Source of the DNA: Mesostigma viride
Taxonomy: Eukaryota > Streptophyta > Mesostigmatophyceae > Mesostigmatales > Mesostigmataceae
NCBI GenBank assembly: GCA_009746045.1
Contig: RPFO01001301.1
Location: forward strand, 1 to 37,500
Direction of reading: 5' to 3'
Length of the DNA stretch: 37,500 nt
In this document: one piece after another, positions 9,789-21,482 of the stretch
Layout of the letters: each line of letters starts with the position of its first letter
How positions within the stretch are numbered: position 1 is the first letter of the stretch
Made by a program: the position numbers and the translations under genes
Notes under the pieces: generated by a model
The model's database searches: none
What the model saw: only the letters and a program-made list of their open reading frames with translations
Told to the model about the DNA's origin: nothing

Positions 9789-10969
9789 ATGGCCAGCTGC
9801 AAAAGAAAAATGTCGACCAACAGACAGGACCTGTCGCCGGGAACCCTGTCGGCATTAAGGGCGAGACAGGCTTTTAATTCACGGACTTACAGACTGCGTA
9901 CATGCACCGCTTTGCATAGGGTGTCGCGTGTGTTCAACGCCGCGGACTCGCACGCTCGCAGGGACGTTGAGCTGCAAACCAATGCACCGTCGGATTGGAG
10001 CATTGCATTGCAGCGGCTGACGAATTATGATCAAAAGGTTTCTCACAGCGCTAGCAAGTTGACGCATGTCATCGCAGTGAAATTGTCCGGTGACCGGATA
10101 GGAAAAGGTGCTCATGGCACGTTATACGCTATCCCTGCTAGCTCGAGTGCACCAGGTGGCGAGGCTACGCTACTGGTAAAGCTGGCAAGCCTTCGACGAG
10201 ACACGCTGCTGGTGAACTACCAGGAGGCTGTTATAACCGCCGTTGTGGCAGTGGCCAAGGAGGCCGGTTTCATGTCTATAGCTGGCCCGCAGGTCTGCCC
10301 TGCAGTAGAAGGGCTCTGGTCCACGTGCGGTGAAGTAGGTGGTATTGTCATGGAGAGAATGAGTGGTGACTTGCATGCTGCCCGTGATGCCCCGGAAAAT
10401 CAGCGTGTTTTCGAAGTTTGCTCACCCAGCGTCCTTGCAGACTGTGCAAAGGCATTGGCTGGCTTGCACGCCGTTAACATTATACACAATGACGTCAAGC
10501 TCGATAATTTTCTCTACACCATGGCGCCAGGAAGTGCACATCCGATAATCCGTATTGCAGATCTCGGCCTGGCGACAAGAGGGGGGAACGGATTTTCACG
10601 CATCAGGCTGGTAAGGATCGTCAGCCTCGGTGGCATCCCGCAACAGTGGACCAGCCCGGCATGACAGGAGGGGTGGTGACAGCGCAGCGAGACCATGATG
10701 TGTACTCCTTCCTTGTAATGGTGGTATCCTTGTTTCGGCATAAGGGCCGCGCTCTCTTCGTGAATTCTGTGGATTCAGGGCTATTTAACTTGTGTCACAA
10801 TGTCTATTACCACACCAAAAGGTTGGGCCCCCTTGCTTTCCCGCTACCCACGATGTCTGAAGTGGAGGAGTTGTTTCGCAATGCTCGGCCTTTTGTTTCC
10901 AGGCCTTGCCCAGAGAACGCTCCAGGGACACCACGGAACACGGTGCCCCTCCCGCGTGTCAGGGGTTAG
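9789..10969 (+). CDS. Eukaryotic-type protein kinase, one frameshift
   Basis: From ATG at 9789 the protein has about 100 basic residues, then a kinase domain. Motifs are: glycine loop GKGAHGTLY (residues 105-113), ATP-site Lys 131 (LLVKLA), a candidate helix-C Glu near 146, catalytic loop HNDVKLDNF (233-241) and DLG for DFG (258-260). The frame closes at 10664 just after GGIPQQWTSP, the position of the APE region. Helix F (HDVYSFLVMV) and the C-lobe continue one frame over to 10969. One missing base near 10646-10660 restores about 393 residues. HND instead of HRD is typical of several divergent and large-virus kinase groups. Catalytic Lys, Asp and Asn are all present, so activity is possible if the frame is real. 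No introns seen. The target is unknown. Confidence 0.8.
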
Positions 10970-11235
10970 GACATGTAGGATACCGTGACAGCAGCTTTGT
11001 CGACTTGGATCCATGATCTAACATCGTGGTTGCCTTGGTTTACTTATCGGTGATTACTGATGCCTGTTGTACACACGGTGCACATGTCTTATTAATTAAC
11101 TTATTAAGTACTAAATTATTATCACGTCTTTTGATTGAGTTAGCCAGCTTTTGCCCATGCACACACATGTCCACATTAATTAATTATATAATTAAACTCG
11201 TGCTTCCACTGGGACATCACGGAGCATTAACCCGG
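10970..11235. other. AT-rich intergenic, no gene
   Basis: Contains TTAATTAATTATATAATTAA near 11177 followed by AAACTCGTGCT, an 11-base match to the right arm of the hairpin at 12187-12218. Otherwise nothing recognised. Confidence 0.5.
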
Positions 11236-11700
11236 ATGGATGGAGGGAGGGAGGGAGGGAGGGAGGGTTTAGGGTGGAGGGAGGGAGGGAGGGAGGGAGG
11301 GAGGGAGGGAGGGAGGGTTTAGGGTGGAGGGAGGGAGGGAGGGAGGAGGGAGGGAGGGAGGGAGGAGGGAGGGAGGGAGGAGGGAGGGAGGGAGGGAGGG
11401 AGGAGGGAGGGAGGGAGGGAGGGAGGGAGGGAGGGAGGGAGGGAGGGAGGGAGGGAGGGAGGGTTTAGGGTGGATGGATGGATAGAGGGAGGGAGGGAGG
11501 GAGGGAGGGTTTAGGGTGGATGGAGGGAGGGAGGGAGGAGGGAGGGAGGGAGGGAGGGAGGGAGGGAGGGAGGAGGGAGGGAGGAGGGGGAGGAGGGAGG
11601 GAGGGAGGGAGGGAGGGAGGGAGGAGGGAGGGAGGGAGGGAGGGAGGGAGGGAGGGAGGGAGGGAGGGAGGGAGGGAGGGAGGGAGGGAAGGAGGGAGGG
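11236..11700. repeat. (GGGA)n minisatellite with TTTAGGG interruptions
   Basis: Nearly uninterrupted GGGA units, sometimes GGA, with GGGTTTAGGGTGGA inserted at about 11266, 11317, 11461 and 11506. TTTAGGG is the telomere unit of plants and many algae and protists. The strand is almost pure purine and rich in G-runs, so quadruplex or triplex structures are likely. ORFs on both strands are artefacts. Confidence 0.95.
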
Positions 11701-12105
11701 GTGCACGCAATCCTACCGGTCAAAGCTATCTACAAAACAGTTCTATGTTCTCTTTGTGATGGTCGCGACCCTAGGGGTCTTGGTTGGCATGCCGCCCTCG
11801 TTTGAAAACACGTTCCTTCCCCACTGCATGGGGCTTGTTGGCCTCTATGACCTGCACAGTCACGTGTCTATTAACTCTAATTAATCAATAAATTCATGAC
11901 CATGGGCCCACGTGGCCATGTCCATCATCTTTCTCCAAATCACTTAAAGAGGACTAGCACCCCCATGCATGTCCTCTGCCCATGCGGAGACGCCAATTCA
12001 TCAGTTTAAATTTTGTATTCAACTCGTGACACGCCAATTAATTAATAAGCTAGTTAATTAATTAATTAATTTTGTGCACATTAATTAATTAATTAATAGA
12101 CACGT
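11701..12105. other. AT-rich intergenic with TTAATTAA tracts, no gene
   Basis: Contains AATTAATTAATTAATTAATT-type tracts (12050-12099) leading to the hairpin at 12106. No coding signal was seen. Confidence 0.5.
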
Positions 12106-12218
12106 GCTCCGTGACTCCGCGACGCGAGCACGAGTTTATTTAATTAATTAATTTGCTGCTGGAATACATTAATGAATTATATAATTAAACTCGTGCTCGC
12201 GTCGCGGAGTCACGGAGC
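12106..12218. repeat. 32-bp inverted repeat hairpin
   Basis: Left arm 12106-12137 (GCTCCGTGACTCCGCGACGC and following) is the exact reverse complement of 12187-12218. The 49-bp spacer is AT-rich with TTAATTAA and TATATAATTAA. GC-rich arms in very AT-rich surroundings suggest a small foldback or MITE-like element. The right arm abuts locus 3 of the GTGTACAC element. Confidence 0.95.
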
Positions 12219-12398
12219 CTTAAGCGTGGCGGTGGGCCGAAGTGTAGCGTGACCCACAACGACGTTGTGGATCACGCCACCACATACAGTGCATACAAAA
12301 GCGCCTTAGCGTGTGGCAGTAGACCGAAGTGCACCCGGCGTGTACACCCGTGTACACCCGGAGTGTACACCCGTGTGCACCCACTTACATGTACAGGC
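12219..12398 (-). repeat. GTGTACAC-rich dispersed element, locus 3, inverted
   Basis: Reverse-complement copy of the element at 8847-9262. It carries GCGTGACCCACAACGACGTT, a single GTGTACAC block (12332-12385) and the terminal CTTACATGTACAGGCAG edge. Only one 121-bp unit is present, so it is shorter than loci 1 and 2. Confidence 0.85.
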
Positions 12399-13440
12399 AG
12401 TTATAATATTATGCGGAAAAGTGTCAGATAAGAGCGCCTACATAAGGGTAGACATGTATTTAAGTACGTGAAAGGCATGCGCTGCATACTGTTTATCCCC
12501 ACTTCTATAAATTAAATTAGAAGCTAAGATAAGGAGATAGTTCATACATAGATAGCTGTTGTCCTGTCTTACGTACACGTGTATGTAATGCGTGCGCCGG
12601 ACGAGGGTACACGTTCACGATGAATGACATACACCGCGTCCACATTTTTTGGTACACGTTATGCACGTCCACGATTTATACTTTACATAATGTGCGAATT
12701 TCGCACAAGCCATCGTCAATGATGCTATGCTTTCAGTACATATAAACAGTCCAAGCGAACACATTATATTTCATGAGCCTGTCGGGCAAAATTAAGTTTG
12801 GCGTGTATGCCAAATTTTAACACGTCGATATGGCATGGCGGCTGTACGTACCGGTGGCAGCCCTTACGCACCTTTCGTAAATACGAGGAAGCCAGACGTA
12901 AATAACTGAGGATCGAATTTCAGACTTCTGACTTCCGCCGCATCCTTTTTAACCGCAACGCGTCAGTTCATTATTGGCCCCTACATCGAGGGTACCCCAT
13001 GTTTGTTGCGTTTCTCCCCGTTTCTCCCTCGTTGCGGAACCGCAAAATCGGTGAGTGCCACTTGCGGAACTGGCTATGGCGATTCTTCCTGACCCCGTAT
13101 CTTTCTGTAGACATAAGCTTTTACGCAACGGAAGGTGGCGTTGGATAGCCCTACACTTCCTTCATATAAATACGTCATTTAATTTTTTTTGATTAGTTGC
13201 GTAACTAGTTGCGTTACCGCGGGTTGGTACTGTAAATGTTAGCATTTGTCATGGTAACCAGAGCAGCTAGCCACAGGTTGGCTGGATAAAAAGTCAGCTT
13301 ATTTTCTCTTTATATACTGCGTGTGTGGTCCTCCACGTGTCCGGCTTGTTGGGCATTTTGGAAGAGGGTTTATAATGTGTTGTTGGGTGGAACAACTTGG
13401 TTGTTGGCACAAAATCACACATTATTAGCCTGAGATAGGC
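12399..13440. other. 1-kb intergenic, nothing recognised
   Basis: Unique, moderately AT-rich sequence with many stops on both strands. A GTTTCTCCCC/GTTTCTCCCT doublet lies near 13010-13030 and GTTGCGTAACTAGTTGCGTTA near 13195. No gene, RNA or long repeat could be supported. Confidence 0.5.
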
Positions 13441-13540
13441 ATGACATATGCTGCTCAGGCGTGTCGTCCTACCAGCCTTGTTGTTGAGGGTAGACTCACA
13501 AGGCTGGCTGTGCCGATGGAGGGGTGGGGCGTGCTAGCCC

Positions 13541-14030
13541 CCCCGCCACACCCACGCATGCATGCTAGCCCACCCCCACACCCACGCATGCATGCTAGCC
13601 CCCCCCCACACCCACGCATGCATGCTAGCCCCCCCCCACACCCACGCATGCATGCTAGCCCACACTCACACCCACGCATGCATGCTAGCCCACCCCCACA
13701 CCCACGCATGCATGCTAGCCCCCCCACACACCCACGCATGCATGCCAGCCCCCCCCACACCCACGCATGCATGACAGCCCCCCCACACACCCACGCATGC
13801 ATGCTAGCCCCCCACACACACCCACGCATGCATGCCAGCCCCCATACACACCCACGCATGCATGCCAGCCCCCCCCCACACCCACGCATGCATGCTAGCC
13901 CCCCACACACACCCACGCATGCATGCCAGCCCCCCCCACACCCACGCATGCAGGCTAGCCCACCCCCACACCCACGCATGCATGCCAGCCCACCCCCACA
14001 CCCACGCGTGCATGCCAGCCCACCCCTAGC
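13541..14030. repeat. 30-bp minisatellite, about 16 copies
   Basis: The unit is CACCCACGCATGCATGCTAG plus CCCACCCCCA. Most copies are exactly 30 bp, with occasional 29 or 31. Because 30 is divisible by three, long ORFs appear on both strands (PPHPRMHAS repeats on plus, MRGCGGGLAC on minus). I treat these as by-products, not genes. Confidence 0.95.
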
Positions 14031-14289
14031 TTGAGCGTGCTTGTTAAGTTTTTGCATGGTTTATTAAAATGAGTGGAATATGTATTTATTGCATTAAATG
14101 TTAATTTTATCATGAATGAAAATGGTCAACATTGCCGAAGTGCCCCTAAATTGCTCAATATTGTGTGCTCAAGAATTCAATGAGGATTGTCATCATGGAA
14201 ACCCGCACAAATTCACGATTCCGGGCATGCATGTGAAAGTATCAAGAACAATTTTCAATTAAGAATGGTATCTCATTGTTCCATGAATC

Positions 14290-16917
14290 AATATGACTCC
14301 ATGTGTGTAGGCCAGCCATGATGACCCAAAGGGAGCCTGAATCCTCATCATTAAATACATACATGCCATCCATGTACGTAGACAGGCCATGATGACACCA
14401 TGGGAGCCTGAATCCTCATCATTTACTATTCCTTGACATCCATGTACGTAGACGGGCCATGATGACACCATGGGAGCCTGAATCCTCATCATTTTTTTTT
14501 CTTTGACATCCATGTACATATGTACGTAGGCCAGCCATGATGACACCAATGGGAGCCTGAATCCTCATCATAAATTACATACATGCCATCCATGTACGTA
14601 GACGGGCCATGATGACACCAATGGAGCCTGAATCCTCTTCATTAATTACATAAATGCCAACCATGTAGGTAGACAAGCCATGATGACACCATGGGAGCCT
14701 GAATCCTCATCATTAAATACATAAATGCCATCCATGTACGTAGACGGGCCATGATGACACCATGGGAGCCTGAATCCTCATCATTAATTACATAAATGCC
14801 ATCCATGTACGTACACGGGCAATGATGACACCATGGGAGCCTGAATCCTCATCATTTACTATTCCTTGACATCCATGTACGTAGGCCAGCCATGATGACA
14901 CCAATGGAGCCTGAATCCTCATCATTTTTTTTATGAGAGGATTCAGGTTACATAAATGCCAACCATGTAGGTAGACAAGCCATGATGACACCATGGGAGC
15001 CTGAATCCTCATCATTTTTTTTATGAGAGGATTCAGGTTACATAAATGCCAACCATGTAGGTAGACAAGCCATGATGACACCATGGGAGCCTGAATCCTC
15101 ATCATTAAATACATAAATGCCATCCATGTACGTAGACGGGCCATGATGACACCCTGGGAGCCTAAATCCTCATCATTAATTACAAAATCGCCATCCATAT
15201 ACGTAGACGGGCCATGATGACACCATGGGAGCCTGAATCCTCATCATTTACTATTCCTTGACATCCATGTACGTACACGGGCCATGATGACACCATGGGA
15301 GCCTGAATCCTCATCATTTTTTTTTCTTTGACATCCATGTACATACGTAGGCCAGCCATGATGACACCAATGGAGCCTGAATCCTCATCATTAATTACAT
15401 ACATGCCATCCATGTACGTAGACGGGCCATGATGACACCAATGGAGCCTGAATCCTCATCATTAATTACATAAATGCCAACCATGTACATACACGGGCAA
15501 TGATGACACCATGGGAGCCTGAATCCTCATCATTAATTACATAAATGCCAACCATGAACGTAGACGGGCCATGGTGACCCCATGGGAGCCTGAATCCTCA
15601 TCATTAATTACATAAATGCCATCCATGTACGTAGGCCAGCCATGATGACACTCTATGGGAGCCTGAATCCTCATCATTAATTTCATACATGCCAACAACA
15701 CGTAGACGGGCCATAATGACACCAATGGAGCCTGAATCCTCATCATTAATTACATAAATGCCATTCATGTACGTACACGGGCAATGATGACACCATGGGA
15801 GCCTGAATCCTCATCATTAATTACATAAATGCCAACCATGAACGTAGACGGGCCATGGTGACCCCATGGGAGCCTGAATCCTCATCATTAATTACATAAA
15901 TGCCATCCATGTACGTAGGCCAGCCATGATGACACTATGGGAGCCTGAATCCTCATCATTAATTTCATACATGCCAACAACACGTATACAAGCCATGATG
16001 ACACCATGGGAGCCTGAATCCTCATCATTAATTACATAATTGCCATCCATGTACGTACACGGGCCATGATGACACCATGGGAGCCTGAATCCTCATCATT
16101 AAGTACATACATGCCATCCATGTACGTAGACGGGCCATGCATGATGAAACCATGGGAGCCTGAATCCTCATCATTTTTTTTTCTTTGACATCCATGTGTA
16201 CACGTAGACACGCCATGATGACACCATGGGAGCCTGAGTCCTCATCATTTTTTTTATGAGACATCCATGTACGTAGGCCAGCCATGATGACACCATGGGA
16301 GCCTGAATCCTCATCATTTTTTTTTCTTTGACATCCATGTACGTAGACGGGCCATGATGACACCATGGGAGCCTGAATCCTCATCATTAATTACATACAT
16401 GCCATCCATGTACGTACACGGGCCATGATGACACCATGGGAGCCTGAATCCTCATCATTTACTATTCCTTGACATCCATGTACCTAGCCCAGCCATGGAG
16501 ACACCATGGGAGCCTGAATCCTCCTCATTAATTACATAAATGCCAACCATGTAGGTAGACAAACCATGATGACACCATGGGAGCCTGAATCCTCATCATT
16601 TACTATTCCTTGACATCCATGTACGTAGGCCAGCCATGATGACACCAATGGAGCCTGAATCCTCTTCATTTTTTTTATGAGAGGATTCAGGTTACATAAA
16701 TGCCAACCATGTAGGTAGACAAGCCATGATGACACCATGGGAGCCTGAATCCTCATCATTAAATACATAAATGCCATCCATGTACGTAGACGGGCCATGA
16801 TGACACCATGGGAGCCTGAATCCTCATCATTAATTACATAAATGCCATCCATGTACGTACACGGGCCATGATGACACCATGGGAGCCTGAATCCTCATCA
16901 TTAATTACATAAATGCC
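14290..16917 (+). repeat. About 71-bp satellite array, block 1
   Basis: Monomer core CATGATGACACCATGGGAGC-CTGAATCCTCATCATT is followed by one of four linkers: AATTACATAAATGCCATCC, TACTATTCCTTGACATCC, TTTTTTTCTTTGACATCC or TTTTTTATGAGAGGATTCAGG plus ATAAATGCCAACC. Each ends in ATGTACGTAGACGGGC or a variant. Minus-strand ORFs (MMRIQAPMVSSW repeats) recur only because the monomer lacks stops in that frame. 15,240-16,917 is nearly identical to 19,730-21,027 joined to 29,491-29,868. Confidence 0.95.
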
Positions 16918-16923
16918 ATTCAT

Positions 16924-17491
16924 ACACCCGTTTGCTCACCATAGTCACCAGCATCTTTGTTAAAACAATAAGTAGATGCATATAGACAGGTAGCGGTTAC
17001 AGAACCGCTATTAAGAACTCCATAGGCATGGCTCGCGATTACCCGCGCAAACCAGGCCACCAAAGAGGGTGGGTGGGGGGACAAGAAAAAAGACCACAAC
17101 AATGTCACTACGCCGCCAAAGTAGTCAAACTGCACTAGCACGGGGCTGACATCAGCAACCGAGCTTAACTTAACATGTCAACCTGAGAATGTAGCGACAC
17201 CTACCGTACCACAAAAACAACAACCAATCAAATACCCTTTCCGAAAGGTTCTAATTATCATTCGACATACCGGTTCAACAAACCCGGCCCTGTCAAACTT
17301 TAAGCATAAGATTGTTTCGAGATTGTAGTACAATAGGGCCACTGCCCCTACTAACAATTCCAGGTCGCCAGCCATTAGCCAAATCCGGTTACATCTGCCA
17401 AACCCGCCCGGTTCAGCCGACCATCCAGGCGGCTTCCGTGAGCGGCCTTATTCCCCGCCTCACTTCGAGAAACTCTTTTCAAAGAAATCCG
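16924..17491. mobile_element. Short non-autonomous element, copy 1 (568 bp)
   Basis: Starts ACACCCGTTTGCTCACC and ends TTTCAAAGAAATCCG, with ATTCAT directly before (16918-16923) and after (17492-17497). Left segment A (16924-17044) and right segment B (17081-17491, 411 bp) match copy 2; only 36 bp lie between them. There are no terminal inverted repeats and no LTR-type TG/CA ends. A small hairpin TAGCGGTT-ACAG-AACCGCTA lies at 16991-17010. No coding capacity. Confidence 0.85.
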
Positions 17492-17497
17492 ATTCAT

Positions 17498-18912
17498 ACA
17501 CCCGTTTGCTCACCATAGTCACCAGCATCTTTGTTAAAACAATAAGTAGATGCATATAGACAGGTAGCGGTTACAGAACCGCTATTAAGAACTCCATAGG
17601 CATGGCTCGCGATTACCCAACCTCCCCTTCCTGGCCCTCCGGTCCGCTAAAGAAGCACCATTTCCTTTCCCGTCAAAAGCTGTCCTGTCGCGATGGGCGC
17701 TCTCCGTTGCCAGAAAACAGATTTAATTCCCAGCGACTGTGAATGCACAAAAATTCATGCACTGTCGATCGACACAGCTCGCATTTTTGACCCCACTCGG
17801 GGGCCCCCGCTGACCTCGTTACCGACCTCTTCTCTGGTCCGCTAAGGGGTGCTGTCGCGGAACACAAAGTCAAAGCAAAAGCTGCTGACTGGCGCCGCTG
17901 ATTCCAGCCGACGCCCAGTTTGCAACTCTTTTGAAAAGCAACCAACCTAGTGCCGAGCACATAAACACTCCTTCCGTACAAAAAAGTGGAAATACCACTG
18001 ATTACGAAATCAAGTTGGTTTTCAGCCCTTGCCTCCTGCGCCGAGGCTCCGTGTCCCACAACGGTGACTTAAATCTTTTACCCCCCCGAGCCGCGGCGGC
18101 CCTCAAGCCAAGCCCAACCCGGAATGCAAGCATTTCCAGGTACGAGACAACTCAAAGGCAGGCCAGCCTGCCGACAGCCCAACCCGAGGCGCAAGCATCC
18201 CCAGGTACGGAACCATCAAGTAAGCTAGCCCTTGCCCAACCCGGCCAGCTGGCCGTTTCTTTCAAACAGACCAGCCATTAAATAATGCATCAGCCCCCGC
18301 TTCGCATTTAAACCCCGATCACCCGGACATTAATTCCGGGCCAGTGGCAGCCATGAATCCCAACCGCCTTAAGCAGCCAGGGATCATGGATGCCGGAAAT
18401 TTGGTTAACAAATTTTAGCCCCGCACCCATGCTGAGCGCAAGGCTGGTGAGGCATTTCTTGTACCGCCATAGCCTCAGCCGTCGGCGCTCAGCCAACGTT
18501 TACAAGAAAAAAGACCACAACAATGTCACTACGCCGCCAAAGTAGTCAAACTGCACTAGCACGGGGCTGACATCAGCAACCGAGCTTAACTTAACATGTC
18601 AACCTGAGAATGTAGCGACACCTACCGTACCACAAAAACAACAACCAATCAAATACCCTTTCCGAAAGGTTCTAATTATCATTCGACATACCGGTTCAAC
18701 AAACCCGGCCCTGTCAAACTTTAAGCATAAGATTGTTTCGAGATTGTAGTACAATAGGGCCACTGCCCCTACTAACAATTCCAGGTCGCCAGCCATTAGC
18801 CAAATCCGGTTACATCTGCCAAACCCGCCCGGTTCAGCCGACCATCCAGGCGGCTTCCGTGAGCGGCCTTATTCCCCGCCTCACTTCGAGAAACTCTTTT
18901 CAAAGAAATCCG
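17498..18912. mobile_element. Short non-autonomous element, copy 2 (1415 bp)
   Basis: Same ends as copy 1. Segment A (17498-17618) and segment B (18502-18912) enclose an 883-bp interior (17619-18501) that copy 1 lacks. The interior holds a diverged 33-bp direct repeat (CCAACCCG-GCAAGCAT-CCAGGTACG at about 18114 and 18179). An unrecognised 128-codon minus-strand ORF at 17673-18059 has no detectable transposase, recombinase or reverse transcriptase motif. ATTCAT follows at 18913-18918 and the satellite resumes. Confidence 0.85.
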
Positions 18913-18918
18913 ATTCAT

Positions 18919-21027
18919 GTACGTAGACGGGCCATGATGACACCATGGGAGCCTGAATCCTCATCATTTTTTTTTCTTTGACATCCATGTACGTGGACGG
19001 GCCATGATGACACCATGGGAGCCTGAATCCTCATCATTTTTTTTATGAGAGGATTCAGGTTACATAAATGCCAACCATGTAGGTAGACAAGCCATGATGA
19101 CACCATGGGAGCCTGAATCCTCATCATTTACTATTCCTTGACATCCATGTACGTAGCCCAGCCATGGAGACACCATGGGAGCCTGAATCCTCCTCATTAA
19201 TTACATAAATGCCAACCATGTACGTAGACAAACCATGATGACACCATGGGAGCCTGAATCCTCATCATTTACTATTCCTTGACATCCATGTACGTAGGCC
19301 AGCCATGATGACACCAATGGAGCCTGAATCCTCTTCATTTTTTTTATGAGAGGATTCAGGTTACATAAATGCCAACCATGTAGGTAGACAAGCCATGATG
19401 ACACCATGGGAGCCTGAATCCTCATCATTAAATACATAAATGCCATCCATGTACGTACACGGGCAATGATGACACCATGGGAGCCTGAATCCTCATCATT
19501 AATTACATAAATGCCATTCATGTACGTAGACGGGCCATGATGACACCATGGGAGCCTGAATCCTCATCATTTTTTTTTCTTTGACATCCATGTACGTGGA
19601 CGGGCCATGATGACACCATGGGAGCCTGAATCCTCATCATTTTTTTTATGAGAGGATTCAGGTTACATAAATGCCAACCATGTAGGTAGACAAGCCATGA
19701 TGACACCATGGGAGCCTGAATCCTCATCATTTACTATTCCTTGACATCCATGTACGTACACGGGCCATGATGACACCATGGGAGCCTGAATCCTCATCAT
19801 TTTTTTTTCTTTGACATCCATGTACATACGTAGGCCAGCCATGATGACACCAATGGAGCCTGAATCCTCATCATTAATTACATACATGCCATCCATGTAC
19901 GTAGACGGGCCATGATGACACCAATGGAGCCTGAATCCTCATCATTAATTACATAAATGCCAACCATGTACATACACGGGCAATGATGACACCATGGGAG
20001 CCTGAATCCTCATCATTAATTACATAAATGCCAACCATGAACGTAGACGGGCCATGGTGACCCCATGGGAGCCTGAATCCTCATCATTAATTACATAAAT
20101 GCCATCCATGTACGTAGGCCAGCCATGATGACACTATGGGAGCCTGAATCCTCATCATTAATTTCATACATGCCAACAACACGTAGACGGGCCATAATGA
20201 CACCAATGGAGCCTGAATCCTCATCATTGATTACATAAATGCCATTCATGTACGTACACGGGCAATGATGACACCATGGGAGCCTGAATCCTCATCATTA
20301 ATTACATAAATGCCAACCATGAACGTAGACGGGCCATGGTGACCCCATGGGAGCCTGAATCCTCATCATTAATTACATAAATGCCATCCATGTACGTAGG
20401 CCAGCCATGATGACACTATGGGAGCCTGAATCCTCATCATTAATTTCATACATGCCAACAACACGTATACAAGCCATGATGACACCATGGGAGCCTGAAT
20501 CCTCATCATTAATTACATAATTGCCATCCATGTACGTACACGGGCCATGATGACACCATGGGAGCCTGAATCCTCATCATTAAGTACATACATGCCATCC
20601 ATGTACGTAGACGGGCCATGCATGATGAAACCATGGGAGCCTGAATCCTCATCATTTTTTTTTCTTTGACATCCATGTGTACACGTAGACACGCCATGAT
20701 GACACCATGGGAGCCTGAGTCCTCATCATTTTTTTTATGAGACATCCATGTACGTAGGCCAGCCATGATGACACCATGGGAGCCTGAATCCTCATCATTT
20801 TTTTTCTTTGACATCCATGTACGTAGACGGGCCATGATGACACCATGGGAGCCTGAATCCTCATCATTAATTACATACATGCCATCCATGTACGTACACG
20901 GGCCATGATGACACCATGGGAGCCTGAATCCTCATCATTTACTATTCCTTGACATCCATGTACCTAGCCCAGCCATGGAGACACCATGGGAGCCTGAATC
21001 CTCCTCATTAATTACATAAATGCCAAC
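18919..21027 (+). repeat. About 71-bp satellite array, block 2
   Basis: Same monomers and linkers as block 1. From 19,730 to 21,027 it repeats the order of variants of 15,240-16,547. It ends in CCAAC (21023-21027), the target duplication of the LTR retrotransposon. The CCTGAATCCTC/GAGGATTCAGG linker variant makes an 11-bp stem hairpin around the T-rich spacer. Confidence 0.95.
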
Positions 21028-21482
21028 AGTTGGATGGAGAGCTAGGGACGACGAACAACGACGAAAGCTGAGAGCGAGTGATGATTGTATTACAATAATA
21101 CAATACGAGAGCGATGGAAGCTGAGAGCTCAGAATGGAACTGTGCAAACTCGGGTGCTGCGGCACTCCCCAGTGCTGCGCCTATATGCCTATGGCGGTGC
21201 TACCTGCAGCACTCACCAGTGGACAACTGTACACTGCAATGCCATGCGACCACGTCACTAGCAACCAGCTAAGACTCGGCCCGTCAGGCCCGGCTACACC
21301 GGACCTGGCGGGTCGATCTAGCACCTAGGAACAGTCTGGCACTAACCGCACATCGGTCCACATGACACCTCAGTACCGTACACCCTGCCGTACTGTACTG
21401 AGGTGTCCCGCTCAGCCGCGGTAGGCAATACGCGGCGCGCAGGCCGGAAATCCGTGTGTCAGCCTAAGCATCTCATCTAACT
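21028..21482 (-). repeat. 3' LTR of the Copia-like element
   Basis: On the minus strand this is the downstream LTR. It carries an internal stem CTCAGTACCGTAC / GTACTGTACTGAG near 21370-21402. It differs from the 5' LTR by substitutions only, clustered near 21117-21155 and 21347-21368. On the element strand, directly upstream of this LTR (21483-21500 in plus coordinates), is a purine-rich GAAAGGAAAACATAATGGG, the likely polypurine tract. Confidence 0.92.

Noticed and set aside
11236-11710. Pro/Ser-rich (LPPSLPPS) and Gly/Arg/Glu-rich ORFs
   Set aside because: Direct translation of the GGGA tract on both strands.
13541-14030. CRISPR-like array
   Set aside because: Tandem units abut directly with no unique spacers, and the setting is eukaryotic.
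13441-14057. Two long ORFs (197 and 200 codons) on opposite strands
   Set aside because: Both come from a 30-bp minisatellite whose length is a multiple of three; the peptides are pure repeats and no start context or homology supports them.
16918-18918. LTR retrotransposon with 568-bp LTRs
   Set aside because: The right copy is interrupted by 883 bp between A and B and there is no interior between two complete repeats, so an LTR-interior-LTR layout does not fit.
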